Positions 53,103 through 62,653 of a stretch of 64,000 bases of DNA are shown here, one piece after another. Numbering within the stretch: position 1 is the stretch's first letter; every line of letters begins with the position of its first letter. The stretch comes from Isoetes taiwanensis. Lineage: Eukaryota; Streptophyta; Lycopodiopsida; Isoetales; Isoetaceae. Position numbers and translations under genes: made by a program. Under the pieces are notes generated by a model that had not been told where the DNA came from, searched no databases, and saw only the letters and a program-made list of their open reading frames with translations. The DNA lies in contig JAJEKV010000032.1 of the NCBI GenBank assembly GCA_021234155.1, positions 14,214,283 to 14,278,282 on the forward strand, in the 5' to 3' direction.

Positions 53103-55085
53103 ATGCTTGAAGGGTCCTTTCGAACCCGTTCATTCTCGTTTCTGCGCCTCTACGATCGGCCATGGTTTGGGTTTATTTCAAAGACATTTGCTGCAGGTGC
53201 TATAGACAATACCGAAACATACGCTTTGCTTCTGCAGGAATATGGGAATCACAGAAATCTTTCCCATGGTAAGCAAACCCATGCTAGTATACTTAGAATT
53301 GGATTGGGTAGTGATATGTTTCTTAAAGTTGCCCTTATCAATATGTATGGAAAATGTGGAATTCCGGAAGTTGCATGGGGCATATTTGAAGGATTACTTC
53401 CATGCAAAACAGTAGCCTGGAACACCATGATTGCTGCGTATTGTCAAAATGGCTACCAGGATGAAGCAATTTTTGTTTTCTGGTTAATGCAATTTGAAGG
53501 CATAAAACACAGCAGGATCACATTCATCACTGTCCTAAAGGCATGCCTTAGTTATGAGAACTTAATGGAGGGCAGGCTTATCCACGCCTGCATTCTTGGT
53601 TCTGAACTAGGGCTTGAAATAGAAGCAGATGCGATAATAGGAACTGCTCTTGTCAAGATGTACAGCAAATGTGGTAGTTTTGATGACTCAGCGAGGATGT
53701 TCAGTAGAATGGAGAACCTGGATGATGTTGCATGGACTGTTGTTATTGCAGCCTACATCCAGAACAGTCTCTTTGAGGATGTTTTTTATCTCTTTCAGCA
53801 AATGCTATTTGAGAATGTAAAGTTAAGCACTGTATCTTTCCTTCCCATCCTAAATGCATGTTCAATTTCTGGAAAGCTATACAAGGGGAAGCTGGTCCAT
53901 GCTCATGTTATGGACAGGGGTTTTATGTCGGATGATATTGTAGGGACTGCTGTTGTTGATATGTATGGAAAAAGTGGAAGTATGGAAGCTGCACATACTG
54001 TGTTCCAGAGAATTGTGGAGAGAAGTGTAGTCTCGTGGAATTCGATGATTGCAGCATATGCACAGTGCTATCATGGCAATGAATTGATTGATTTAATTGC
54101 AAAAATGCAGCTTGAACATCTCAAGCCAGACAAAATAACATTAATCACTGTCTTGAGTAAATGCTCTAGCTTGGCAGAGTGTAAGCTGATTCATACCTAT
54201 GGCATTGAGTATCAATTAGAGTTAAATGTGATTCTGGCAACTGCACTTGTAGATATTTATGGCAAATGTGGAAGTTTGGAAGATGCACGCCATGTATTTG
54301 ATAGGGTCCCTGTTCGGGATGTTGTTACATGGAATGCGATGGTGGGGGCATATTCTTTACATGGATGTGTGGAAGCCCTTGATATGTTCTATCAAATGGA
54401 GGAGGAAGGATTTCAGCAAGACAAGGCTACCTATGTTGCTGGTCTTGATGCTTGTGCTAACCTTATTGCGCTGGAAGAAGGTAGATCGATACATATGCGT
54501 ATTATGAAAACTGACTTTGAGACAGATGTAGTTGTGAAGACTGCTGTCCTCAATATGTATGGAAGGTGTGGACGTCTGGAGGAAGCTCGCATAATTTTTA
54601 ATGAGATGTCTGGCGCAAATGTTGTGTCATGGACTGCCATTATTGCAGCATATGCTCAACATGGATATGCTTGTGAGGTGTTGCAACTTTTTCAGGAAAT
54701 GCAAGGCAAAGGCATACTGCCAAATGCAATCACGTTTGTTTGTGCCCTTTCAGCCTGTAGTCATGCAGGCCTGGTGGATCAGGGAGCTCATTTCTTTATT
54801 TCTATAGGTGGTGGTCATGGTATCACAATCACTACCGACCATTCTGCCTGCATCATTGACATTCTTGGGCGTGCTGGTAAGATCAATGAGGCAGAAGATT
54901 TTGTAAAAATGATGCCACTCGTACCTGATCTTCTTGTGTGGAAAACGTTGCTTGGTGCTTGTAGAATTCATGGTGACATGGAATGTGGTAAGCGTGCTGC
55001 AGAGCATGCCTTTAAGTTGGATCCATATGATGATGCTACATATGTATTGCCATTAAACATATATGCTGCAGGTCAGACAATGTAA
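53103..55085 (+). CDS. Pentatricopeptide repeat (PPR) protein, PLS/E type
   Basis: An intact intronless 660-codon ORF. The arginine/serine/phenylalanine-rich start (MLEGSFRTRSFSFLRLY) looks like a mitochondrial or plastid targeting peptide. From about residue 35 tandem PPR motifs follow, with the usual landmarks ALINMYGKCG, VAWNTMIAAYCQNG, ALVKMYSKCG, AVVDMYGKSG, ALVDIYGKCG, VVSWTAIIAAYAQHG and ACSHAGLVDQG. It ends in an E motif (LLVWKTLLGACRIHGDME, LDPYDDATYVLPLNIYAAG). Such proteins bind organelle RNA and guide C-to-U editing or processing. It stops (TAA 55083-55085) where an E+/DYW extension would usually start, so any editing activity would need a partner. An upstream start is possible, but the 53103 ATG gives a sensible targeting peptide. 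Confidence 0.9.
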   Translation: MLEGSFRTRSFSFLRLYDRPWFGFISKTFAAGAIDNTETYALLLQEYGNHRNLSHGKQTHASILRIGLGSDMFLKVALINMYGKCGIPEVAWGIFEGLLPCKTVAWNTMIAAYCQNGYQDEAIFVFWLMQFEGIKHSRITFITVLKACLSYENLMEGRLIHACILGSELGLEIEADAIIGTALVKMYSKCGSFDDSARMFSRMENLDDVAWTVVIAAYIQNSLFEDVFYLFQQMLFENVKLSTVSFLPILNACSISGKLYKGKLVHAHVMDRGFMSDDIVGTAVVDMYGKSGSMEAAHTVFQRIVERSVVSWNSMIAAYAQCYHGNELIDLIAKMQLEHLKPDKITLITVLSKCSSLAECKLIHTYGIEYQLELNVILATALVDIYGKCGSLEDARHVFDRVPVRDVVTWNAMVGAYSLHGCVEALDMFYQMEEEGFQQDKATYVAGLDACANLIALEEGRSIHMRIMKTDFETDVVVKTAVLNMYGRCGRLEEARIIFNEMSGANVVSWTAIIAAYAQHGYACEVLQLFQEMQGKGILPNAITFVCALSACSHAGLVDQGAHFFISIGGGHGITITTDHSACIIDILGRAGKINEAEDFVKMMPLVPDLLVWKTLLGACRIHGDMECGKRAAEHAFKLDPYDDATYVLPLNIYAAGQTM

Positions 55086-55510
55086 GAGGTTTACAAAGCA
55101 TTTGATTTGAGCAGCACCTTTTCCTAGACTTGGACACAGGAAGGGAGTAGCATTGCCAAGGCGGAGTGCTTTGTATAATAGGTTGCCAACGTTATATTAG
55201 CAAGCATTAGTTTTTACTGGTAATTGTGCTGCAGAGCGTGCCATTAACACTATTGTTGATGCACATATATATGCTGCCTCCTATGCAGAACTCGATTTTA
55301 CTGCAATGGTCATACGACTTTGTCAAAACCTGGAGATCTGGGCTAGCAACTACATTGAGAGCCAAGGAAGAGAACGATTTATATTTAATAAGAGAAATGA
55401 AAGAGACTGTCTTATCTGCTGGTCAAACAGAAAATGCACAAGTCATGCCATATGCTGCCAAATCAGCAACTGAATTATTTTTTGAAGTCACAAAACTCGG
55501 TTTGTGATTG
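55086..55510 (+). other. Region after the PPR stop, possibly decayed E+/DYW sequence
   Basis: One frame stays open from about 55225 (CAAERAINTIVDAHIYAASY) to 55470. It contains a weak echo of the PPR E motif (CGKRAAEHAFKLDP...NIYAA), perhaps a partial duplication. No DYW motifs are seen. Confidence 0.25.
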
Positions 55511-55806
55511 AAGAAGACAAGTTTGGCACCTATGATTCCTTGATGCGTGTCAGCATTGAAGATCAATCTGTCCCTCCTCTCTCCTGGTGATATCAAGAAG
55601 TATGCTAGCCCACGGATTTGTTGCCAACTTGAGGCGATTTTCTTGGGAACTCCACTTTGAGTGAGAAACATATAGCTTATTTTACTTTAACTTGTTACCA
55701 AGTTACAAAATGTACCAAGTCACAAAATTGCCCTTTTGTAACCATAAAATATAAACGGTGAAATCACGCTCATTACTGTTTAAGGAGAGTAAATTGTATC
55801 TCTAAT

Positions 55807-55835
55807 ATACAAGAAGCCGCCGCGAACATTTCTCT
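55807..55835 (+). repeat. TACAAGAA-GCCGCCGCG terminus-like repeat, copy 3
   Basis: ATACAAGAAGCCGCCGCGAA followed by CATTTCTCT matches 49105-49155 if the ATTTATCGCGGCGGCGG segment is skipped. Same orientation. Confidence 0.55.
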
Positions 55836-56490
55836 TTCCTGACTCCTCTACATTTGGGAAGTAATTTTTACAAAAGCAGCACCCAAGCAAACAGTTTACA
55901 ATGAATGAATGCCTATCGGTTTAAGAAGACACAGGATTTGACCTATGAGCCATTGCCGTAACAACCATGGAGTTGTCTATGGAGTCTATTAGATATGGAG
56001 TTTCGGTTCATAACAACCATAGTATTCCCACTATTGAGTATCTAACCAACAATGAGTGTCTAAACATTTATCATTTTTACAGGTTTTGCTCGAATGGAAA
56101 TGAAGTTAGTAATGTTTAAAACTAGTAATGTCTAAAGGAAGCTATGGGAAGGGCTTTAATGTGTTTGTTAATGTAATTTTCCAATCCTGCCAAAAGGTTG
56201 TTCTCGTAATATAATTGGATCAATTTTAAATGGGTTCCAAAACTGCATATCTGGCAACCCCAACTTAGGTGTTACATTTGTTGGGTGCGAGATATAGTTG
56301 CAAGTTTAAGGGACATCTATATGATGGAGTGGCTTCTAGAGAACTAGAGAACCAATGGGTTGCTGAGGAATGACCGTGGCAATGTCAGTGAGTACTGCAA
56401 AAGTGTAGTAAAGAATATTTTTTTAATAACTAATGTTTCCTAAAACTAGCTAGCATTTTACGTAATTTACTAAGAAAAGAATACAGTATG
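55836..56490. other. Intergenic DNA
   Basis: No gene recognised. Confidence 0.4.
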
Positions 56491-56519
56491 GACCATTTAC
56501 TCTCCCCCACAACATAATT

Positions 56520-56803
56520 GAGGAAGTAATTGGCAGGATCCATCTCCACCAGCCTCTCCTTTGCCCAAAAAAACCAACCTATTTTTTGTTGGGTATGTAA
56601 CAGGCAATCTGACAGAGTGCTGTTGTTCTATGACTCTGTCACAAAACTGGATCAGAGGACAACCATATGTGAAGGCCATAGAAATCAGAGACGATGGGCC
56701 AGACGCTATGAAGAGGAGCAGATATTATACCCTTCACTTCTTCGTATACTAAACCAGGACATTCCATATCCATATCCATATCCATAGCCATAGCCATAGC
56801 CAT
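56520..56803 (-). pseudogene. Possible SRPBCC (Bet v 1/lachrymatory-factor-synthase-like) fragment
   Basis: The minus-strand frame from ATG 56803 reads MAMAMAMDMDMDMECPG, then SAPLHSVWPIVSDFYGLHIW. The VWP-x2-SDF-x-GLH-x-W block resembles the N-terminal helix-grip segment of small plant START/Bet v 1-like proteins. Shortly after, the frame stops; a second frame continues with CDRVIEQQHSV and TYPTKNRLVFLGKG. The protein start is built from a hexanucleotide microsatellite. The match is short and the gene is broken. Confidence 0.4.
56764..56803 (+). repeat. (CCATAT)n/(CCATAG)n microsatellite
   Basis: Three to four CCATAT units are followed by four CCATAG units. On the minus strand they encode Met-Asp and Met-Ala repeats. 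Confidence 0.9.
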
Positions 56804-56969
56804 CGCACCTAAGCTTGGAAAAAAGATGGGCGATGGAATGGTGTGGCATTGGGTTGGGGAGCAGTGCTTTAGAAAGGGGACCACGAAAATTCACCGACCT
56901 GGGCAGCAATCGTCCATTCGATATCCAATCTTTTTTATCTTCTCCTGTTTTTTTTTTCCTTCCAACCAA

Positions 56970-57884
56970 TTCTTCATTTATCTATCTGTATAGGCTTGCA
57001 TCCTCAACTTCCGGCCCAATTTGAACATTTCCCAAGCTAAATCCACTGAAACCCAAATCATTTTGTTCACAACTGAAGTTTTTGTGACATCTTCGTCCTC
57101 GAGATGATTTTTGCAAATAGATCCTATATATAATCTTTGAATTTTGAGGCGGCTTTATACATTCACACAACACAAACACGTGGAATCCTGGTAACAAAAC
57201 TAAGCGAAGAAAGGGAACAGTTGCAATCGGTCTTTAGTGGTTCTTCATAAATCACAGGTTCTGTGATATGGAGCAGGCACGGGGGAGTGGTCCACGCAAA
57301 AAGGGTTAAGGCAATTATGTAAAGGCTAGTTCCTAAAGTTCCCAAGAATATAAGCAAAAGGGACTTGGGAAGGAATTTCTCCAGGCCAATATCAAAGTTA
57401 TCTAAGCAAAATGAAAAAGGGGCTAAAATAAATCAAGGGAGCGGATGTAAAGAAAAGGGGGTCGACACTAAGAAAAATGCTACCGGCCTATTAAGGGCAG
57501 CAACGAATTTAGTAAGCTATTTTCCTACTACAAAGGAGAAGTCGAGACTGTAGCGGAAGGCAGATTAGACTACAAATAGGGACATCGGCCAGCTTTTCAG
57601 ATACAGAAGATCTCTGCTATTGATTCTGACCTCGGCAATCCGGTTTCTCATAGCCGTTTCAATTCCGACCTTCTCTGCAGAAAATCTGAGCCAGCTCAAG
57701 ACTTTGCATGGAAGCCCCTCTGCCAGCCTCGGCTGCTGATTCTTATGTGGAAGTCAGATTTTAAGCCCAGCCCCAATTTCTTTTGCTTCAGAGCACATCT
57801 GAGTCTGTAACTGTTGTAGAACGGATGGTCAAGAGCTGAAGGGAAAATAAGCCTTGATCGATCCCTTTCATTCTAAATCCTGTG
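56970..57884. other. Unassigned DNA left of the Copia element
   Basis: No gene recognised. The block from about 57560 (ACTACAAATAGGGACATCGG) looks like a transcribed leader or part of an older LTR, and continues beyond the Copia insertion at 62649. Confidence 0.3.
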
Positions 57885-57889
57885 GAAAT

Positions 57890-58130
57890 TGAAATACTGA
57901 GTGCTTGATTCAAAAGAACACGAAATCTAAATAGCAAATATGCACAAATAGAAGACATCCTGGCTTTTAGGAGTTGGCTAAAGCGGCCATCGAGATGTCT
58001 TCTATTTCAGAATCTACGCCAAAGCTGCTGGAATTTAGGGTTTGTTGAACATGAATCAGGCTAATAACAGCACAGACCTTTTGTGTCTTTTAATGTCTTG
58101 TTTGTTACGCCTTTACAGCATGTTCCAACA
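57890..58130 (-). repeat. Copia 3' LTR (241 bp)
   Basis: Differs from the other LTR by about ten substitutions and small indels, for example AAAGCTG versus AAAATTGGTTG. Confidence 0.95.
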
Positions 58131-58145
58131 CTCCCCCTCAAATCA
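58131..58145 (-). other. Copia polypurine tract
   Basis: CTCCCCCTCAAATC reads GATTTGAGGGGGAG on the minus strand, directly before the 3' LTR. Confidence 0.85.
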
Positions 58146-58266
58146 GACTTAACAAGATAACTAAAATGAAGAAATTAACTACTCAACTTAGTTGTTTCGG
58201 ATATGGATTGGCTGCTCCCTTTGACTGCTCCCCCTCAGAATGGAAATGAATTGCAGCCGATGACAC

Positions 58267-61200
58267 TCATATAGTAGTCATCCCTAACTCAGCTGGCATT
58301 TTATCTGTCCTGAGATACTGCACATCAATTTTGCCCTCTATGATTTTCTTTCTTGTGAAATGATACTGCACCTGTATATGTTTGGCTTTTAAAAAATTGG
58401 TGGGATTTTTAGCAAGTGACAACGCTGCCTTGTTGTCATTGAAGATGACAGTGCCCTGTTCCTAAGCTATATTGAGTTCTTTTAGCATTCTTCTCAGCCA
58501 AATGGCCTCTTTGACAGCAGAAGCAAGTGCCATGTATTCAGACTCGCAACTTGATGCAGCAGTTGCCTTTTGTTTTTTACTGGACCAGCTCATTGCTCCC
58601 CCTTGCAGCATAAAACAAAAGCTACTTCGAGATTTCCGATCTATAGAATCTCCTGCATGATCGGCGTCAACATACCCTATAAGAGTGAGTGAGCTACCAG
58701 CATGGCCAATGTTGAGTCTCCGACTTCTCGAGAAACTGACTGAGGGTAATCACAGCTTGAGAAATATCCGGTCGCGTGCAGACCATGAAGTGCATCAGGG
58801 AGCCAACAATGCGTCTATAGCCTATCGCTCGTAATTCAGAGTCAATACTTTTAAGGGAATGGGAATGTTGAGTGGTGGCAGGGGTGGAGATGGGCTTACT
58901 GTCCTCCATGTTACATCTGTTGAGGAGAGATTGGATCGCTTTAGTCTGATGGAGGGTGATGTTGCCACTGTCCGCATCTTTCAGTACTTGAATGCCAAGG
59001 AAATAGCGCAATGCTCCAAGATCAGTCATGTGGAAGCGTGTACTGAGGGCTGCTTTGGTGTTGTTCATGAGCAATGGATAGTTACTAGCCAAGATCAAAT
59101 CATCTATGTAGAGTACGATGATGATCATTTTAGAATTGTGGACTTTGTAATAAATGTTCCAATCAGCTTAGCTGCATGAGAACCCCTTGTCTGAAAAGAA
59201 TTGGTGTATAGTGTGATACCATTGCCGGGAGGACTGCTTCAAGCCATAAAGGGCACGTTTCAGCTTATATACCAAGTTCTCTTGTCCTTTTTGTGTGAAG
59301 CTAGGAGCCTGCTTCATGTAAACTTCCTCCTTTAAGTGGCCATGGAGGAATGCTGTTTTTACATCCATTTGTTGAAGATCCAAATTATATGCAACTGCCA
59401 TAGCAATGACCAATCTAACAGATGTCAAGCGTGCCACAGGTGCAAATGTTTCATGGAAATCAACTCTGGGTATTTGGGAATACCCCTTTGCTACGAGACG
59501 TGCTTTGAATCTATCAATGTGTCCTTCTTCATCATACTTGACTTTGTAAACCCATTTGCACGACACTGCTTTTCTGTTTGGAGGAAGGGGACATAAGGTC
59601 CAAGTATCATTGTCCAATAAGGACTGATGTTCATCATGCATTGCCTGCTGCCATGCTTTACATTGAGGGCTGTTGATTGCTTCTTGAAAGCTGAGGGGCT
59701 CATCCATTGCGACTGTGGTATGAAATGCGATGTAAGATGATGTTTTTTTATTTAGACTCAAAGTATGACTGCATCTTATCAGTGAGCTTTCTGTTCCGGC
59801 TTGACCGTCTGATTGGGACAGCAGAGAGCTCCTCGTCCTCTTCAAGGTCAGTTTCTTCTGGTTCTGAAGGAAGAGGTTCTGGATCTGAGTATGAAGGGTC
59901 CTCATTATCGTCAACATGTGTTTCTTCAGGGCAATTTTCATGTTCATCATCATAGTCACTTTCATGCCACTCAATCATGGAAGATTTCTCCTTTTTTCCA
60001 ATCGAGAATACACTTTCATCAAATTGGATACTTCGTCTTACAATGATCTTTCTGCTGGAAGGCACATAAAGCCTATACCCTTTGACATGCTCATCATATC
60101 CAACAAACATGCAAGCCAAAGCACGGGTAGATAACTTACCTCGAGGACGCTCTTGGGGACTGAGATGCGCATATGCCTTGCAGCCAAAGATTTTGAAATC
60201 TTGCACATCTGGTTTGTGACCAGACCAAACTTCCTCTGGTACACTGTTAGGATTTTCCTTGGTAGGCACCCTGTTCATAATGTAACAGGCCGTATGCACT
60301 GCTTATGCACAAAAAATTGGATCAAGTCCCCTGCCATATATCATAGCTCGAGCGCATTCAAGCATGGTATGATTTTTTCTTTCCACCACACCATTTTATT
60401 GATGTTCATATGCTACTAATCTCTACTGATGTATGCCAGATTGCTGCAAGAAGTGGCTGAGTCTATGATTGACAAATTCCCTGCCTTGGTCTGTTCGAAT
60501 GGTTTTTGTAACACATTCAACCTGTTTTTCGACCATTGTTTTCCATCTAGTGAATTCATCAAATACCTCAGATTTGTGTTTAAGGAAGAAAACCCAATTC
60601 TTCCTACTGAAATCGTCAATAATCAGCATGAAATACTTTGAGCCCCAAGTGACTTTATGCTTGCTGGCCCCCACAAATCCAAATGCAACAGCTCTAGTTG
60701 TTTGGATGCTCATTTTGTTTTCTCCTTCTTGTACGATTTCCTTCTCAATTTGCCTAGCACACATCCTTCACAAAGGGTTTGTGGCTTAGAAACTTTAGGC
60801 AGGCCCGTTACAAGGTTATGTGCTTGCATCTCCTTCAACAATGGATAATTGGCATGCCCTAGCCTTTCGTGCCATGTTCTGGCATGCTGCATTTCAACAG
60901 CAGTTAGGGCTGTGTTGGGAGTGGACGACCAACTCAGCTGATATATATTGCCAGCTCTCTCTCCTTTGGCAATAATCTCCTCCTTTCTATCCTTAACAAT
61001 GCATTTGCCGTTGCCAAAATTCACAAAGAGCTTTGCATCATCCATTGTAGATATGGAAAGGAGGTTGGCCTCAAGATCTGGGACGTGCAAGAGATTTTTC
61101 AAGTCAAGTGTTCCTTGTGGCAGCTCAAGAGTCACACTGCCAATCCCTGCAATGCTGAGCTTTCCTTTGCCTATCCTCACTTTTCTCCCGGATGTGTTTG

Positions 61201-61560
61201 GACAATAGCTTTTAAAGAGTGCCTTTTGTTGGGTCATGTGGTCACTTGCCCTTGAATCCAAGTACCATGCCCCTTTGATTATGTCAGATGCTATGAAACA
61301 GGAAGCCATAGCGTCATTGGATTTCCACATCATCATGAATGATATTATAATCTGAAAAAATTTGAGCAGAGGTGAAATGCAAGCCTTAACCTTATCAATG
61401 ATGCGTGATGCAGGCTCAGGTTCAGCTGAAGCAAAGAATGCTTTGCTGGAAGACACTATGGAATCATCATCAGATTCTGTACCTTCCTCTTCTTCGGATG
61501 AGCTACTTTTGCTAGCCTTATGTGCCTTCGGATCTTTCTTTGGCCTTTTGTGATTCCCTT
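58267..61560 (-). pseudogene. Copia pol: protease, integrase, reverse transcriptase, RNase H (broken)
   Basis: Reading leftwards on the minus strand. The protease block GAWYLDSRASDHMT (near 61235) has Arg where the active site normally has Gly (DSG). TWHERLGHANYPLLKEM is the pre-integrase zinc region. The integrase core includes YFMLIIDDFSRKNWVFFLK and IRTDQGREF. After a break at 60423 comes a region ending in the acidic C-terminal linker. RT begins at KWVYKVKYDEEG, with RFKARLVAKGYSQ, FAPVARL, QMDVKTAFLHG and the catalytic YIDDLIL (near 59105). RNase H contains YVDADHAGD, KATAASSCESEYMA and ends at TGA 58267-58269. Frames change at about 60420, 59970 and 59150, and TAG interrupts RNase H near 58465. 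Confidence 0.9.
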
Positions 61561-61626
61561 TGCCATTATCTTTTCCTTTCTGATTCTGTGTCCTTTTTCT
61601 CCTGTCGGGCTCTGGACAATTTTTTC

Positions 61627-62349
61627 CTATGTTCCAATCTTGTTGCTGTTAAAGCAGTTTCGAGACTCTTGTTTGTTGCCCATGAATGCTTGATTCTCAT
61701 TGGCTCCAGAACGTTTGGTGCCTCCTTGATTCCGTTCTTCAAGCATCAGCTGCTGACATGCCCATTCAAGTTCCACCTTCTCTATTGAACCAATGATGTT
61801 CTTGACATTATTATAACTGGAAGCCAGTCCAAGTAGCAGTGCTCCGACTACTACATCATCATCAAGGCCCTTTTTCAGTAATTGTTTAGCAGCTTGGCAA
61901 ATAATTCCCATGTATTCTTCGACTGAATTGCAGTCCTTGAGCTTGGTGCTGAATACAGTGTTGTAAAGATTTGCCTGGATTGAAAAATGCCTCCTCGTGT
62001 AGGACTTTTCTAACTGCTCCCATGCTTCCTTAGCTGAATTTGCTTCAGTGATTTGAGGCATCAGAGTATCATCCAGATACTTTAGGATTCTGCTCTTGGT
62101 TGCCCAATCCTTTTGCAGCCATCTTGCCAAGCTCTATCTCTCAACTTCTGCCTTTGCAGGATCTTCTGCAGCAGGTTCTCCTTTCACCACTTGAGCTGCA
62201 CTTTGGACCACGTTTGTCCCCTTTGCTTGGGCTGTGGGTTTTGGTTCAGCACCTGAAACCACTCCCCATAGTCCCTTCTCACACAGTTTGGTTTGTACCT
62301 TGATAAACCAATAGTATGCATTGATGTGGCTTAGAGGTTCAATTCTCAT
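61627..62349 (-). pseudogene. Copia gag (UBN2-type), frameshifted
   Basis: ATG at 62349 opens MRIEPLSHINAYYWFIKVQ, then an alanine/lysine-rich segment that stops at 62134. A second frame continues with RLQKDWATKSRILKYLDDTL, AKEAWEQLEKSY, LLLGLASSYNNVKNIIGSIE and a C-terminal polar tail, ending at 61627. These are Gag-polypeptide motifs of LTR Copia elements. The CCHC zinc knuckle is not intact. One frameshift near 62132 disables it. Confidence 0.85.
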
Positions 62350-62389
62350 GATTGATATAAACCATGGCTATGATGGGCCTTGGATCGTG

Positions 62390-62404
62390 CCCGCTCTGAT
62401 ACCA
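62390..62404 (-). other. Copia primer-binding site
   Basis: CCGCTCTGATACCA reads TGGTATCAGAGCGG on the minus strand, an excellent match to the initiator-Met tRNA complement, directly inside the 5' LTR. Confidence 0.9.
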
Positions 62405-62648
62405 TGAAAGACTGAGTACTTGATTCAAAAGAACACGAAATCTACATAGCAAATATGCATAAATAGAAGACATCCTGGCTTTTAAGAGTTGGCTAAAGCG
62501 GCCACCGAGATGTCTTCTATTTCAGAATCTACGCCAAAATTGGTTGCTGGAATTTAGGGTTTGTTGAACATTAATCAGGCTAATAACAGCACAGACCTTT
62601 TGTGTCTTTTAATGTCTGTTTGTTACGCCTTTACAGCATGTTCCAACA
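62405..62648 (-). repeat. Copia 5' LTR (244 bp)
   Basis: Partner of 57890-58130; begins TGTTGGAACATGC on the minus strand. Confidence 0.95.
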
Positions 62649-62653
62649 GAAAT

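Larger units (their letters stand above)
57885..62653 (-). mobile_element. Ty1/Copia LTR retrotransposon
   Basis: LTRs at 57890-58130 and 62405-62648 are nearly identical, begin TGTTGG and end TTTCA on the minus strand, and are bracketed by GAAAT (57885-57889 and 62649-62653). The primer site TGGTATCAGAGCGGG, complementary to initiator-Met tRNA, adjoins the right LTR. A GAGGGGGAG polypurine tract adjoins the left LTR. Gag, protease, integrase, RT and RNase H occur in Copia order. The element is structurally complete but its ORFs carry stops and frameshifts. Confidence 0.95.
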
